A stretch of DNA of 64,000 nt from Maribacter forsetii DSM 18668 (GCF_000744105.1 NZ_JQLH01000001.1:682001-746000), one strand, 5' to 3'; positions 16,493-26,829 are shown, counted from the stretch's first letter. The notes: a model not told the origin generated them from the sequence alone. Translations and numbers: made by a program.

Positions 16493-16809
16493 TACAAAGC
16501 TGCGTCAATAGCATCTGTGTAAACTTTTTTAGGTGATACACCTACTTGTCTACTTACAATTTCACCACCTTTGAATACTAATACAGTTGGTATGTTACGT
16601 ACCCCGTATTTAGCAGCGAATTCTTGATTTGCATCTACGTCAACTTTACCTACAACAGCTTTACCGTCATATTCAGTACTAACTTCGTCAATGATAGGAC
16701 CTACCATACGACAAGGACCACACCATGCTGCCCAAAAATCTACTACTACTGGTTTATCGCTTTTTAAAACTACCTCGTCAAAAGTAGCGTCTGTTATTTC
16801 TAATGCCAT
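16492..16809 (-). CDS. trxA: Thioredoxin
   Basis: A 105-residue thioredoxin of normal length. The active site is WCGPC with Cys30 and Cys33; the cis-proline loop reads RNIPTVLVF near residue 73. No signal peptide, so cytoplasmic. It reduces disulfides in proteins such as ribonucleotide reductase, using thioredoxin reductase. It is a single-gene unit with a strong terminator after it. A TAAATTTG box on the minus strand (16833-16840) could be its -7 element, though no good TTG is spaced correctly. Confidence 0.96.
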   Translation of the reverse strand: MALEITDATFDEVVLKSDKPVVVDFWAAWCGPCRMVGPIIDEVSTEYDGKAVVGKVDVDANQEFAAKYGVRNIPTVLVFKGGEIVSRQVGVSPKKVYTDAIDAAL

Positions 16810-17020
16810 CTTAATATCTTTTATTGATTATGCAAATTTAGTCAATTATTCTTCTGTTTCCTTACAGGCTAACAATTCGTTTTGCCTATTTAGGTATCAA
16901 GCTAATTTATCTATTTATATAGTTCTTTTCTTACATGTACCGCTAAATAATAGTTAAGTTTAGTTCATGTGGTATGCCTAAATCACTATGTCAATTGTAA
17001 AAAAAATAATAAATATTGCT

Positions 17021-20000
17021 CTAATTCAGTTTAAAGTGAACGTCTTGTTTTTCTAAAAGTTGTAATAACTCGGTCGAAATATTTACTTTTTGCTTTCTAC
17101 TATTTAATGTTACCTTAATTTTTTCTTTCATTTCATAAACGATAAAGTTGACAGGGTGTTCACCTTTATGATTAGTGAAAGTGTCTTTTAACGTACGCAC
17201 ATTTTCCTCTTTTAGGTTGGCAATGTTCAGTTTTATCGTCAATTTTCTGGCATAGGTTTCCATTACTTCTTGTAGCAACATAAAGCTATTGAACTGCATT
17301 CTTGGATCTCCTTTTTTACCGGTATCTTTATTCATCCACCCATCACGAACAAATAATTTTACATAGGCAAAGGAATTGATCATTAAGAAGTGTCTGAATT
17401 TTAAATATTCCTCCCCAAAAATCCTAAATTCATAGGAGTCGGTATAATCCTCCATGGTAAATGCTGCCCAACCTTTTCCATTCTTGGACACCCTATGTTG
17501 TACATCTGTAATTACTGCGGCAAAGGTAAGTTCTCTGTTGACATAGGTAGGTAGATCATTTACGCAAGCTATGTTAGCATTGCAAAATGCCTTTACTTCT
17601 GTTTTGAAATCATCTAAAGGGTGACCAGAAATATAAATACCTACCACTTCTTTTTCTCTTCTAAGTTTTTCCATGGTACCCCATTCCTCGCATGGTGGTA
17701 CTACTGGTTCTGGTATTTGTACCTCACTCGTATCACCGAAAAGACTTACTTGGCTAGAGTTTTCGCTCTCTTGAAATTTAGCTCCATATTTTATGGTCTT
17801 CTCTAAAAACGTGACTCCGTCTCCTTCATTATGAAAATACTGTGCTCTGTGTGTATCGCCAAAAGAATCAAATCCTCCTGCAACGGCTAAACTTTCAAAT
17901 GCTTTTTTATTTGCTGCACGAAGATCTATTCGTTTTGCAAAATCGAATACGGATTTATAAGGTCCTTCTTCTTTTCTGTTTTCTACGATGGTTTCTACCG
18001 CACCACGACCAACACCTTTTACGGCACCCATTCCAAAACGAACGGCACCTGCATCGTTTACGGCAAATTTATAGTATGATTCATTAACATCTGGTCCTAG
18101 TACATCTAAGCCCATACGTTTACATTCTTCCATGAAGAAGGTAACCTGTTTAATGTCATTCATATTATTACTCAATACCGCCGCCATATATTCGGCAGGG
18201 TAGTGGGCTTTACAATATGCGGTTTGGTATGCGATCCATGCGTAGCAAGTGGAGTGAGATTTGTTAAAGGCATAGGCTGCAAAGGCTTCCCAATCTTTCC
18301 AAATCTTCTCTAGTTTATCAACTGCATGTCCTTTGGCTGAAGCTTGTTCAATGAACTTTGGCTTCATTTTATCGAGTACATGCTTTTGTTTTTTACCCAT
18401 TGCCTTACGCAAGACATCGGCTTCACCTTTTGTAAAGTCTGCCAGCTTCTGCGACAGGAGCATCACTTGCTCTTGGTATACTGTAATACCATAGGTTTCT
18501 GCTAAGTATTCTTCGTTAGCATCAAGGTCATATACAATCTCTTCGGTACCGTGTTTACGTGCAATGAAACTCGGTATATACTCCATTGGACCAGGACGGT
18601 ACAATGCGTTCATGGCAATTAAATCTGCAAAAACAGTAGGTTTTAACGCCCTCATGTGTTTCTGCATTCCAGGAGATTCATATTGGAATACACCAACTGT
18701 TTCTCCTCTTTGAAAGAGCTCGTATGTTTTTACATCATCTAACGGAAAATTCTCTGGGTCTAACTCAACACCGTGTTTTGCTTTTACGATCTTAACGGTA
18801 TCCTTAATCAAGGTCAGCGTTTTCAATCCCAAGAAATCCATCTTCAACAATCCGGCATCCTCCACAACGGAGTTGTCAAACTGAGTACAGTACATTTCGG
18901 AATCCTTGGCAAGTGCCACGGGTACGAACTTGGTAATGTCATCTGGGGTAATAATAACCCCACAGGCATGAATACCGGTGTTACGAACAGAACCTTCTAA
19001 AACGTACGCCTGATTTAAGGTTTCTGATTCAGGACCATCACCTTCGGAAATTGCTAAAAGCTCATTTATCTTTTCTAAATCTTCTGATCTAAATTTCGAC
19101 CTCAAGATTTTTTCATCGACCCCAATTATCTTTTTCAGCTTAGACATATCGGGTATGAGCTTCGCCATGCGATCTGAATCTTGCAAAGGCAAATCTAACG
19201 CACGAGCTGTATCTCTAATGGCAGATTTAGCAGCCATGGTACCATAAGTGATAATCTGTGCTACTTGATTTGAACCATATTTATCGATTACATAATCCAT
19301 TACGCGACCTCGCCCTTCATCATCAAAATCAATATCAATATCGGGCATACTTACACGATCCGGATTTAAGAAACGCTCAAAAAGTAAGTCGTACTTAATG
19401 GGGTCTAAATTCGTAATCCATAAACAGTAAGCAACGGCAGATCCTGCAGCAGATCCACGACCAGGACCTACGGATACATCCATAGTTCTTGCTGCCCTAA
19501 TAAAATCTTCTACAATCAAGAAGTAACCAGGGTAGCCCGTTTTTTCGATTACCTGAAGTTCGAAATCTAGTCGCTCATCAATAGCGGGAGTAATTTCACC
19601 ATATCTTTTCTTTGCGCCTTCATAGGTAATGTGGCGTAGAAATTTATTTTCACCACGTTTGCCACCATCCAACTTGTCTTCCTCGAACTGAAATTCTTCA
19701 GGAATATCGAACGCAGGCAATAGTACATCACGTGCCAATGTGAAAGTCTCTACTTTATCAACGATTTCTTGAATATTGATGATAGCTTCAGGGATATCCT
19801 TAAAAAGCTCTTTCATCTCATCAGATGACTTAAAGTAATATTCTGAATTGGGCAATCCGTAACGATAGCCACGACCACGACCTATTGGGGTAGCTTGTTT
19901 TTCGCCATCTTTTACGCAAAGAAGAATATCATGCGCATGTGCATTTTCTTTTTCTGCGTAGTAGGTATTATTGGTGGCGACCAATTTTACATTGTGCTTT

Positions 20001-21457
20001 TTGGCAAACTGTATCAAAACTTGGTTTACACGATCTTCATCTTCTTGACCGTGGCGCATGATTTCAATGTATAAATCATCGCCAAAAGTTTCTTTCCACC
20101 AAATTAAAGCTTCTTCTGCTTGATTTTCACCAACGTTAAGTACTTTACTAGGAACCTCACCATAAAGGTTTCCTGTCAGAACCATGACATCTTCCTTGTA
20201 CTGCTCAACCACTTTTTTATCGATACGAGGCACATAGTATTTACCCGAAACGAAGGCAATAGATGACATCTTGGCTAAGTTCAAATAACCTTTTTTACTC
20301 TTGGCGAGCATTACTATTTGGTAGCCGTTGTCTTTTTGTGATTTGTTAGTATGATCTTCACAGACCTGAAACTCGCAGCCTATTATAGGAGTTATTTCTT
20401 GTTCAGGTTCCGGTAGTTCGGTTAAGGGCTCTTGATCTTCCTCTAAAGTGCCGTTTTGTGTGGCTTCAAATCTTTTCTGATTTGCTTCATTTCTAGAAAC
20501 AACACCTTTGTTATGATTTAACACTCCGTTTACAAAATGAAAAGCACCCATCATATTTGCATGATCCGTCATGGCAACTGCAGGCATTTTGGCTTTTGCA
20601 GCAGCTTTGACCAAATCAGGAACGCTTATGGTGGATTGTAATATGGAGAATTGTGTGTGATTATGTAAATGTGAGAAACTTGCGTTCTCTAAAGTAGCCA
20701 AGTTTTCTTCTATCTCTTCTTGAGAAACTCCGCCAGTATCTTTTGCCCAAAGAGCATCGGCAATTTTTTTCGATGCTTTTTTAAGGTTGATGTGTTTAAG
20801 ACCGATAAGTTCAATTTCCTGCGGATTAGCCTCAGAGAAATTCTTGAAATAATCGGGTTGAACATCTAATTGTTCTTTTGTATACTGTTGCTTACGGATA
20901 AGTTCTAGAAAACAACGTGTGGTTGCCTCAACATCGGCAGTTGCATTATGCGCTTCGCCAAAAGGCTCTCCGAATAAATATTGGTGCAATTCTGTTAATG
21001 TTGGTAACTTGAATTTACCACCTCTACCACCAGGGATCTGGCATAATTGTGCCGTGTGCTCTGTACAGGTATCTAAAACAGGAAGTTCTTGTAACGGATT
21101 TTCAACACCCAAACGATGAAATTCAGCACCCATAATATTTAAATCGAAACCTACATTCTGCCCAACAATGAATTTTGTTTTAGACATGGCAATGTTGAAT
21201 TTCTCCAAAACCTCTGCAAGAGAAATACCTTTTTGTTCTGCAAGCTCAGTAGAAATACCGTGAATTTGCTCGGCGTCATAAGGAATGTTGAATCCCTCTG
21301 GGCGAACTAGATAATCTTCATGCTCAATGCATTTTCCCATATCGTCATGCAGCTGCCATGCAATCTGTATGCAACGTGGCCAGTTGTCTGTGTCTGTAAT
21401 AGGTGCGTTCCAGTTTTTTGGAAGACCGGTAGTTTCGGTATCAAATATGAGGTACAT
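17021..21457 (-). CDS. dnaE: DNA polymerase III alpha subunit with N-terminal exonuclease domain
   Basis: A 1478-residue replicative polymerase. Residues 1-190 form a DnaQ-like 3'-5' exonuclease (FDTETTG with Asp7 and Glu9; HNATADVEAT with Asp175). A PHP domain starts near 261 (FSHLHNHTQFSIL). The polymerase core carries the catalytic acid run PDIDIDFDD and the GPGRGSAAGS motif. The C-terminal part includes an OB-fold region. Proofreading domain and polymerase are in one chain, an arrangement found in Bacteroidota DnaE, while E. coli uses a separate epsilon subunit. It works in the replisome. It is transcribed alone. Confidence 0.96.
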   Translation of the reverse strand: MYLIFDTETTGLPKNWNAPITDTDNWPRCIQIAWQLHDDMGKCIEHEDYLVRPEGFNIPYDAEQIHGISTELAEQKGISLAEVLEKFNIAMSKTKFIVGQNVGFDLNIMGAEFHRLGVENPLQELPVLDTCTEHTAQLCQIPGGRGGKFKLPTLTELHQYLFGEPFGEAHNATADVEATTRCFLELIRKQQYTKEQLDVQPDYFKNFSEANPQEIELIGLKHINLKKASKKIADALWAKDTGGVSQEEIEENLATLENASFSHLHNHTQFSILQSTISVPDLVKAAAKAKMPAVAMTDHANMMGAFHFVNGVLNHNKGVVSRNEANQKRFEATQNGTLEEDQEPLTELPEPEQEITPIIGCEFQVCEDHTNKSQKDNGYQIVMLAKSKKGYLNLAKMSSIAFVSGKYYVPRIDKKVVEQYKEDVMVLTGNLYGEVPSKVLNVGENQAEEALIWWKETFGDDLYIEIMRHGQEDEDRVNQVLIQFAKKHNVKLVATNNTYYAEKENAHAHDILLCVKDGEKQATPIGRGRGYRYGLPNSEYYFKSSDEMKELFKDIPEAIINIQEIVDKVETFTLARDVLLPAFDIPEEFQFEEDKLDGGKRGENKFLRHITYEGAKKRYGEITPAIDERLDFELQVIEKTGYPGYFLIVEDFIRAARTMDVSVGPGRGSAAGSAVAYCLWITNLDPIKYDLLFERFLNPDRVSMPDIDIDFDDEGRGRVMDYVIDKYGSNQVAQIITYGTMAAKSAIRDTARALDLPLQDSDRMAKLIPDMSKLKKIIGVDEKILRSKFRSEDLEKINELLAISEGDGPESETLNQAYVLEGSVRNTGIHACGVIITPDDITKFVPVALAKDSEMYCTQFDNSVVEDAGLLKMDFLGLKTLTLIKDTVKIVKAKHGVELDPENFPLDDVKTYELFQRGETVGVFQYESPGMQKHMRALKPTVFADLIAMNALYRPGPMEYIPSFIARKHGTEEIVYDLDANEEYLAETYGITVYQEQVMLLSQKLADFTKGEADVLRKAMGKKQKHVLDKMKPKFIEQASAKGHAVDKLEKIWKDWEAFAAYAFNKSHSTCYAWIAYQTAYCKAHYPAEYMAAVLSNNMNDIKQVTFFMEECKRMGLDVLGPDVNESYYKFAVNDAGAVRFGMGAVKGVGRGAVETIVENRKEEGPYKSVFDFAKRIDLRAANKKAFESLAVAGGFDSFGDTHRAQYFHNEGDGVTFLEKTIKYGAKFQESENSSQVSLFGDTSEVQIPEPVVPPCEEWGTMEKLRREKEVVGIYISGHPLDDFKTEVKAFCNANIACVNDLPTYVNRELTFAAVITDVQHRVSKNGKGWAAFTMEDYTDSYEFRIFGEEYLKFRHFLMINSFAYVKLFVRDGWMNKDTGKKGDPRMQFNSFMLLQEVMETYARKLTIKLNIANLKEENVRTLKDTFTNHKGEHPVNFIVYEMKEKIKVTLNSRKQKVNISTELLQLLEKQDVHFKLN

Positions 21458-21858
21458 AGCGAATTTTCTGTGTGTTCAAAAGCGGTCAGTTACGTGACCT
21501 AAAAAGTGCCTATAAAATTACTAAAAAGTGCTTGTTAGAAAAAGCGGAGTTGCTAAGAGTTATTAACGAGTGGTTTTTATGAGTAATAAATGAATAGTAT
21601 AGTTAGAATTGTGCTTGCTGATTAATAGCTGGAAGGCTAGTGTATATGGTGTTTACTGTTAGGTAATTGTATTTTTGAATCTTCTGTTTTGCATTTTTGA
21701 AAAAGCCAATTGAAATAACTTGAATTCATTGTTGCCAATTCAGCATTTTAAATTATATTTGCACCCGCTTTCGGATTAGCTTTGCTGGCTGATGGCGAAC
21801 GAGTTAAAAAAACTAGAATTAATAATCAAGGGTCGGGCACCCTACAAATTAATGTGAT
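21458..21858 (+). other. Divergent intergenic region between dnaE and rpsP
   Basis: A 401-bp gap with no gene that I can support. It holds the strong rpsP promoter at 21732-21761 and about 90 nt of rpsP leader. I see no clear promoter for dnaE on the other strand. Confidence 0.6.
21732..21761 (+). promoter_or_regulatory. Promoter of rpsP-rimM
   Basis: TTG (21732-21734), 19 bp, TATATTTG (21754-21761), an exact Bacteroidota promoter. The leader to the rpsP ATG is about 90 nt, long enough for ribosomal-protein feedback, but no known leader motif is recognised. Confidence 0.8.
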
Positions 21859-22422
21859 ATGCCAGTAAAAATTAGATTACAAAGACACGGTAAAAAAGGA
21901 AAACCATTCTATTGGGTAGTTGCTGCAGATGCAAGAGCTAAAAGAGATGGTAAATTCTTAGAGAAATTAGGTATCTACAATCCTAATACTAACCCTGCAA
22001 CAATTGAACTTGATATTGATAGTTCTGTAAAGTGGTTACAAAACGGTGCACAACCAACTGATACTGCTAAAGCTATTCTTTCTTACAGAGGTGTACTTTT
22101 AAAGCATCATTTATTAGGTGGTGTTCGTAAAGGTGCATTAACTGAAGAGCAAGCTGAAGAAAAATTCAATGCTTGGGTTACTGAAAAAGAAGCTGCTATT
22201 GCTGATAAAGTTGGTGGTATTGATAAAGTTAAAGCTGATGCAAGAGCTGCTGCCTTAAAAGCGGAAAAAGAAGTAAACGATAAGCGTGCTGCTGAAGCTG
22301 CCGCTGCTGCTTTACCAGAAGTTGCTGAAGGTGAAAACGCTGAATCTGAAGTAGAAGCTGTTGAAGCTGCAGGTGAACCAGAGCAAGCTACTGAAGCTCC
22401 TGCTGCAGATGATAAAGCATAA
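21859..22422 (+). CDS. rpsP: 30S ribosomal protein S16
   Basis: A 187-residue S16. The conserved domain is in the first 80 or so residues (PVKIRLQRHGKKGKPFYWVVAADARAKRDGKFLEKLG). The remaining 100 residues are an Ala/Glu/Lys-rich tail, common in Bacteroidota S16 but absent in E. coli. S16 binds 16S rRNA and helps small-subunit assembly. It is followed 13 bp later by rimM, whose product acts in the same assembly step, so the two form an operon. Confidence 0.97.
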   Translation: MPVKIRLQRHGKKGKPFYWVVAADARAKRDGKFLEKLGIYNPNTNPATIELDIDSSVKWLQNGAQPTDTAKAILSYRGVLLKHHLLGGVRKGALTEEQAEEKFNAWVTEKEAAIADKVGGIDKVKADARAAALKAEKEVNDKRAAEAAAAALPEVAEGENAESEVEAVEAAGEPEQATEAPAADDKA

Positions 22423-22435
22423 TTTTTAAGAAACG

Positions 22436-22963
22436 ATGCGTAAGGAAGATTGTTTCTACCTAGGTAATATCGTTTCAAAATATAGTTTCAAAGGCGAGGT
22501 ATTAGTAAAACTAGATACCGATGACCCCGAGATATACGAAAACATGGAATCAGTATTCGTTTCTTTAGGAAACAATCTGGTTCCATTTTTTATTAAAAGA
22601 TGCCGACTTCATAAATCTAACTTACTTCGTATAGATTTTGAAGAGGTGAAATCAGAGTCCGATGCGGATCGCATTATGAAATCCGGACTCTATCTACCCC
22701 TTACCATGTTGCCGACGCTTAAAGGCAATAAGTTTTATTACCATGAAATTATCGGTTTTAACATGATAGATTCTGTTCACGGTGATATTGGTATAATACA
22801 GAGCGTTAACGATACTACAGCACAAGCTTTGTTTGAAGTGGAGAAAGACGGAACACAATTATTGATACCTGTAAGTGACGATATTATCACTAAAGTAGAT
22901 CGTGAGAACAAGAGTATTTTTGTAACTACACCTGAAGGTTTGGTTGATCTGTATTTGTCCTAG
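22436..22963 (+). CDS. rimM: 16S rRNA processing/ribosome maturation factor RimM
   Basis: A 175-residue RimM. The N-terminal barrel starts with YLGNIVSKYSFKGEVLVKLDTDDPE and the PRC-barrel part has KFYYHEIIGF near residue 100, then LIPVSDDIITKVDRENKSI. RimM helps mature the head of the 30S subunit and binds S19. It is the second gene after rpsP. Its length is normal. Confidence 0.95.
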   Translation: MRKEDCFYLGNIVSKYSFKGEVLVKLDTDDPEIYENMESVFVSLGNNLVPFFIKRCRLHKSNLLRIDFEEVKSESDADRIMKSGLYLPLTMLPTLKGNKFYYHEIIGFNMIDSVHGDIGIIQSVNDTTAQALFEVEKDGTQLLIPVSDDIITKVDRENKSIFVTTPEGLVDLYLS

Positions 22964-23075
22964 TTTTTATTTTCTTTTTGCAGGTACTATTTAGGAGAGT
23001 AAATACTAAAAGATAAAACCAATAAAGATTACTATTAACAGTAATTAATAGTAGAAATAGTATTAATTTTTCATC

Positions 23076-24161
23076 ATGGATATTAGATTGATGAAGTTTT
23101 TACGAAAGCCTAATTTTTTTGGTGCAAATGATATTAAACCATGGCATCATTTTTTATTCTGGTCTGTATATTTCATCTTCAATACTTTTCGTTGGTCATT
23201 TATACATGACAATTTTCTATTGTCACTACACACCAACATAATTGGGTTTCCAATACATATGTTTTTAGCGTATTTAAATGCTTATTATTTAATGCCAAAG
23301 TTCATCTATAATAAAAAGTATATCCAATACACGCTTTTTATAATAGCAGCATTAATACTAATGCTATTGGTAAAATTTAATCTTACTTATTGTTTGGTAA
23401 GTAAAGATGTAATGCCGGAAAGTTCAGAAATTATCGATAGGTTAACTATTGGTTTTGCTGTGCAAAGTATGATAGGTGAAGTGTACGTAATATCATTTTT
23501 TACAGCTATAAAATTAACCGTAGATTGGATTAGGGAAAGTAGTAAACTTCATGATTTAGAAAAGCGACAACTTAAAACGGAACTTCGTTTTTTAAGGTCT
23601 CAGGTCTCACCACATTTTTTCTTTAATACCTTAAATAATATATACTCTTTAACCTTAGAAAAATCTGATCAGGCACCAGAAGTTATTTTAAAATTATCGG
23701 AATTGATGCGATACTTGCTGTATGCCACTAAAAAACAGCGTCAAGATTTAACAAGTGAAATTAATTGTATAAGAAATTACATAGATTTGGAACGTATTCG
23801 GTTTGATGATTCTTTAAAGATTGATATGAATATTTCTGGTGATCTTACGAATTGTAAGATTCCGCCTATGCTTTTGATTCCTCTTATTGAAAATTGCTTT
23901 AAACATGGGGCAAATAAGAATATTGGGGAAATGAAGATTAAAATCGATGTCAAGGTAGAGGACGGATTTATGGATTTTAAAGTGTCAAATTCCATTCCGC
24001 TCGTAAATACAGAATATGTATATCCTGTAAAACGCGGAGGTATAGGACTCTCCAATGTAAAAAAACGTTTAGAGTTAGGGTATGATAAAAATGATTACGA
24101 ATTAAAGATATTTGAGAAGGATAAAATGTTCAATGTTGTTTTAAAGCTTAAGGTAGTATGA
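23076..24161 (+). CDS. LytS/YehU-type sensor histidine kinase
   Basis: A 361-residue membrane sensor kinase of the His_kinase (PF06580) group. Four hydrophobic segments occupy residues 25-150; a short coiled coil leads into the H-box SQVSPHFFFNTLNNIY with the phospho-acceptor His180. The ATPase part has an N-box LIPLIENCFKHG and a G-box RGGIGLSNVKKRLEL. No extracytoplasmic sensor domain is present, so the stimulus is unclear. The stop overlaps the start of the response regulator by 4 bp, so the two form a pair. Confidence 0.92.
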   Translation: MDIRLMKFLRKPNFFGANDIKPWHHFLFWSVYFIFNTFRWSFIHDNFLLSLHTNIIGFPIHMFLAYLNAYYLMPKFIYNKKYIQYTLFIIAALILMLLVKFNLTYCLVSKDVMPESSEIIDRLTIGFAVQSMIGEVYVISFFTAIKLTVDWIRESSKLHDLEKRQLKTELRFLRSQVSPHFFFNTLNNIYSLTLEKSDQAPEVILKLSELMRYLLYATKKQRQDLTSEINCIRNYIDLERIRFDDSLKIDMNISGDLTNCKIPPMLLIPLIENCFKHGANKNIGEMKIKIDVKVEDGFMDFKVSNSIPLVNTEYVYPVKRGGIGLSNVKKRLELGYDKNDYELKIFEKDKMFNVVLKLKVV

Positions 24162-24871
24162 TTTTGAAAGTGATAGTAGTAGATGATGAACCGTTGGCAA
24201 TAAATGTGCTTAAAAACTATTTAGAAAGAGTTAAGGAATTGAAATTAGAAGGTACCTTTTCTAATGCGTTAGATGCATCGACTTTTTTAAGAGATAACCA
24301 AGTAGATATTATGTTCTTGGACATTAATATGCCTTTTCTGGATGGATTGGAATTTTTGAGTACCCTACATAAAAAGCCGTTTGTCATTATGACCACGGCA
24401 CATGAAGAGCATGCATTAAAGAGTTTTGAGCTTGAGGCGATAGATTATTTGGTTAAGCCTATTTCATTACCACGTTTTTTTAAATCTGTAGATCGTGTAA
24501 TAGGGCTAAAGAAAGGTTTTGGCAATAGCTCTTTGGAAAAGGACGAGAAGCCATCTATTTTTGTGAAGGTCGATAAAAAGAAACTTCAGAAAATATATCT
24601 TGAGGAAATAATGGTCATAGAAAGCCTTAAGGATTATATCAGGATTATTACCCCTACTGCTAAATATATCATTCATAGAACACTGAGCAGTTTTACAGAT
24701 GAACTCCCTGGAGATAATTTTATCAGAATACATCGATCTTTCACGATTGCAGTAGATAAGGTAAATGTAGTTGAAGGAAATAGTGTTGAAATTGGCGGTA
24801 TTAGATATACCATTGGTAGAAGCTACCTTGCAGATGCAAAAAGTAGAATATTAAATAACTTAACAGATTAG
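24158..24871 (+). CDS. LytTR-family response regulator
   Basis: A 237-residue regulator. The receiver domain (residues 1-120) has the acid pair Asp9-Asp10, the phosphorylated Asp55 (FLDINMP) and the K of VKPIS near residue 102. The C-terminal LytTR DNA-binding domain runs from about 135 to 235 (KLQKIYLEEIMVIESLKDYIRI, then FIRIHRSF). It is coupled by a 4-bp overlap to the kinase gene. Targets are unknown; LytTR proteins bind direct repeats in promoters. Confidence 0.94.
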   Translation: MILKVIVVDDEPLAINVLKNYLERVKELKLEGTFSNALDASTFLRDNQVDIMFLDINMPFLDGLEFLSTLHKKPFVIMTTAHEEHALKSFELEAIDYLVKPISLPRFFKSVDRVIGLKKGFGNSSLEKDEKPSIFVKVDKKKLQKIYLEEIMVIESLKDYIRIITPTAKYIIHRTLSSFTDELPGDNFIRIHRSFTIAVDKVNVVEGNSVEIGGIRYTIGRSYLADAKSRILNNLTD

Positions 24872-24881
24872 AAAATATACA

Positions 24882-25595
24882 TTGAGCGAACTATTTAAAT
24901 TTAAACAATTTAGTATTAATCAAGACCGTTGTGCCATGAAAATTGGTACGGACGGCGTATTGCTGGGTGCTTGGACTACAGTAGATAATAATCCAGAATC
25001 TATTCTTGATATTGGTGCCGGTACAGGAGTTATTGCATTGATGTTGGCACAAAGAAGCAACGCTGAGGTAATTGACGCCTTAGAAATAGATGCGGATGCC
25101 TATGAGCAGTGTGTGGAGAATTTTGAATTATCCCCATGGGGAGATAGGTTATACTGCTATCATGCCGGTTTGGATGAGTTTGTTGATGAAATTGAAGATC
25201 AGTATGAGTTGATAGTCTGTAATCCTCCATTTTATTCAGAAAATGTTGCATCAGGAAATGTACAACGAGATCAGGCACGGCAAAATGAGTTTCTTCCTTT
25301 TGAAGAACTAGTGGCGGCAGTTTCAAAGTTGTTGTCTTACAATGGCGTGTTCACCACAATTATACCTTTTAAGGAAAAAGATGCTTTTGTGAAAAGAGCT
25401 GAAGGTGAAGGTTTATTTCTGAATGAGTGTTTACATGTTAGAGGAAACCCGACAGCAGAAATAAAACGTGTGTTATTGACGTTCTCTAGAGTAGCCAAAG
25501 AATTCGATACCACAGAATTAATCATCGAAACTGATAGGCATGTATATACTGCTGAGTATGTGGACTTGACTAAAGAGTTTTATTTAAAAATGTAA
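24882..25595 (+). CDS. tRNA1(Val) (adenine37-N6)-methyltransferase-like
   Basis: A 237-residue SAM-dependent methyltransferase of the TrmN6/YfiC type. Motif I is LDIGAGTGVIALMLAQR near residues 43-59, and the N6-adenine catalytic motif NPPF is in IVCNPPFYSEN near residue 113. The start is TTG at 24882, which gives the usual N-terminus (SELFKFKQFSINQDRCAMKIGTD); no ATG lies earlier in frame. It modifies A37 next to the anticodon of tRNA-Val. It lies 10 bp after the response regulator and may be read with it. Confidence 0.85.
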   Translation: MSELFKFKQFSINQDRCAMKIGTDGVLLGAWTTVDNNPESILDIGAGTGVIALMLAQRSNAEVIDALEIDADAYEQCVENFELSPWGDRLYCYHAGLDEFVDEIEDQYELIVCNPPFYSENVASGNVQRDQARQNEFLPFEELVAAVSKLLSYNGVFTTIIPFKEKDAFVKRAEGEGLFLNECLHVRGNPTAEIKRVLLTFSRVAKEFDTTELIIETDRHVYTAEYVDLTKEFYLKM

Positions 25596-25628
25596 CTTTA
25601 GTGTAGTAAAATGTTATATTTCTTTAAT

Positions 25629-25636
25629 TATCTTTG
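25629..25636 (+). promoter_or_regulatory. -7 box before the acyl-CoA dehydrogenase gene
   Basis: TATCTTTG matches TAnnTTTG exactly, 14 bp before the ATG. I do not see a TTG at the right distance upstream, so this is a partial promoter call. Confidence 0.4.
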
Positions 25637-25650
25637 ATAAAAGCATTGTT

Positions 25651-26829
25651 ATGAGACCAGATTTATTTGAAGCACCAGACTATTATAATTTAGACGATTT
25701 ACTTTCTGAAGAACATTTGCTAGTTCGCGATGCTGCACGCCAATGGGTAAAGAGAGATGTATCTCCAATCATTGAAGAATATGCCCAAAAGGCAGAATTT
25801 CCAAAGCAGATAATAAAAGGTCTTGCAGAGATTGGAGCTTTTGGACCGTACATTCCTGAAGAATATGGTGGTGCAGGCTTAGATCAAATAAGTTACGGAC
25901 TCATTATGCAAGAAATTGAAAGGGGAGATAGTGGTGTGCGTTCTACGGCATCTGTGCAATCTTCTTTGGTGATGTACCCAATTTATACTTACGGCACTGA
26001 GGAACAACGCAAAAAATACCTGCCAAAACTAGCTTCTGGTGAATGGATGGGTTCCTTTGGGTTAACAGAGCCTAACCATGGTTCCAATCCTAGCGGTATG
26101 GAAACCAAGTACAAAGATATGGGTGATCATTATTTGTTGAACGGTGCCAAACTTTGGATTTCGAATTCACCTTTTTGCGATATAGCTGTAGTATGGGCAA
26201 AGAATGAAGAAGGTCGTATTCACGGTTTAATCGTGGAACGTGGAATGGAAGGTTTTACCACACCAGAAACACATAATAAATGGTCTTTAAGGGCTTCGGC
26301 TACAGGAGAATTGATATTTGATAATGTAAAAGTTCCAAAGGAAAATCTGTTGCCGAATAAGTCTGGATTGGGAGCGCCTTTGGGTTGTTTGGATTCCGCT
26401 AGATTTGGAATTGCATGGGGTGCGATAGGTGCTGCTATGGATTGCTATGATACGGCATTAAGATATGCAAAAGAGCGCATTCAATTTGGTAAGCCTATTG
26501 CAGCAACACAATTGCAGCAAAAGAAATTAGCGGAAATGATTACTGAGATCACCAAAGCGCAATTATTAGCGTTTCGTTTAGGGCAATTAAAAAATCAAGG
26601 TAAAGCTACTTCCGCACAAATTTCCATGGCGAAAAGAAACAATGTGGAGATGGCTATTAAAATAGCTCGTGAAGCAAGACAGGTTTTAGGTGGTATGGGC
26701 ATTACAGGTGAGTATAGCATTATGCGCCATATGATGAATTTAGAGAGTGTAATTACTTATGAGGGTACGCATGATATTCACTTATTAATTACAGGTGCGG
26801 ATATTACGGGTATGCCCGCTTTTCAATAA
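25651..26829 (+). CDS. Acyl-CoA dehydrogenase, glutaryl-CoA dehydrogenase-like
   Basis: A 392-residue FAD-dependent acyl-CoA dehydrogenase. The FAD/substrate parts read GSFGLTEPNHGSNPSGMETKY near 130 and LWISNSPFCDIAVVW near 170; the catalytic glutamate is in VITYEGTHDIHLLI near residue 370, the arrangement of glutaryl-CoA dehydrogenase. That enzyme oxidises and decarboxylates glutaryl-CoA to crotonyl-CoA in lysine and tryptophan breakdown, passing electrons to ETF. The overall sequence fits this subgroup better than short- or medium-chain enzymes, but the exact substrate is inferred. Monocistronic, with a terminator after it. Confidence 0.88.
   Translation: MRPDLFEAPDYYNLDDLLSEEHLLVRDAARQWVKRDVSPIIEEYAQKAEFPKQIIKGLAEIGAFGPYIPEEYGGAGLDQISYGLIMQEIERGDSGVRSTASVQSSLVMYPIYTYGTEEQRKKYLPKLASGEWMGSFGLTEPNHGSNPSGMETKYKDMGDHYLLNGAKLWISNSPFCDIAVVWAKNEEGRIHGLIVERGMEGFTTPETHNKWSLRASATGELIFDNVKVPKENLLPNKSGLGAPLGCLDSARFGIAWGAIGAAMDCYDTALRYAKERIQFGKPIAATQLQQKKLAEMITEITKAQLLAFRLGQLKNQGKATSAQISMAKRNNVEMAIKIAREARQVLGGMGITGEYSIMRHMMNLESVITYEGTHDIHLLITGADITGMPAFQ

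Noticed and set aside
22107..22478. A minus-strand 123-aa frame over rpsP
   Set aside because: It is the Ala/Ser-rich shadow of the Ala/Glu-rich S16 tail and shows no family features.
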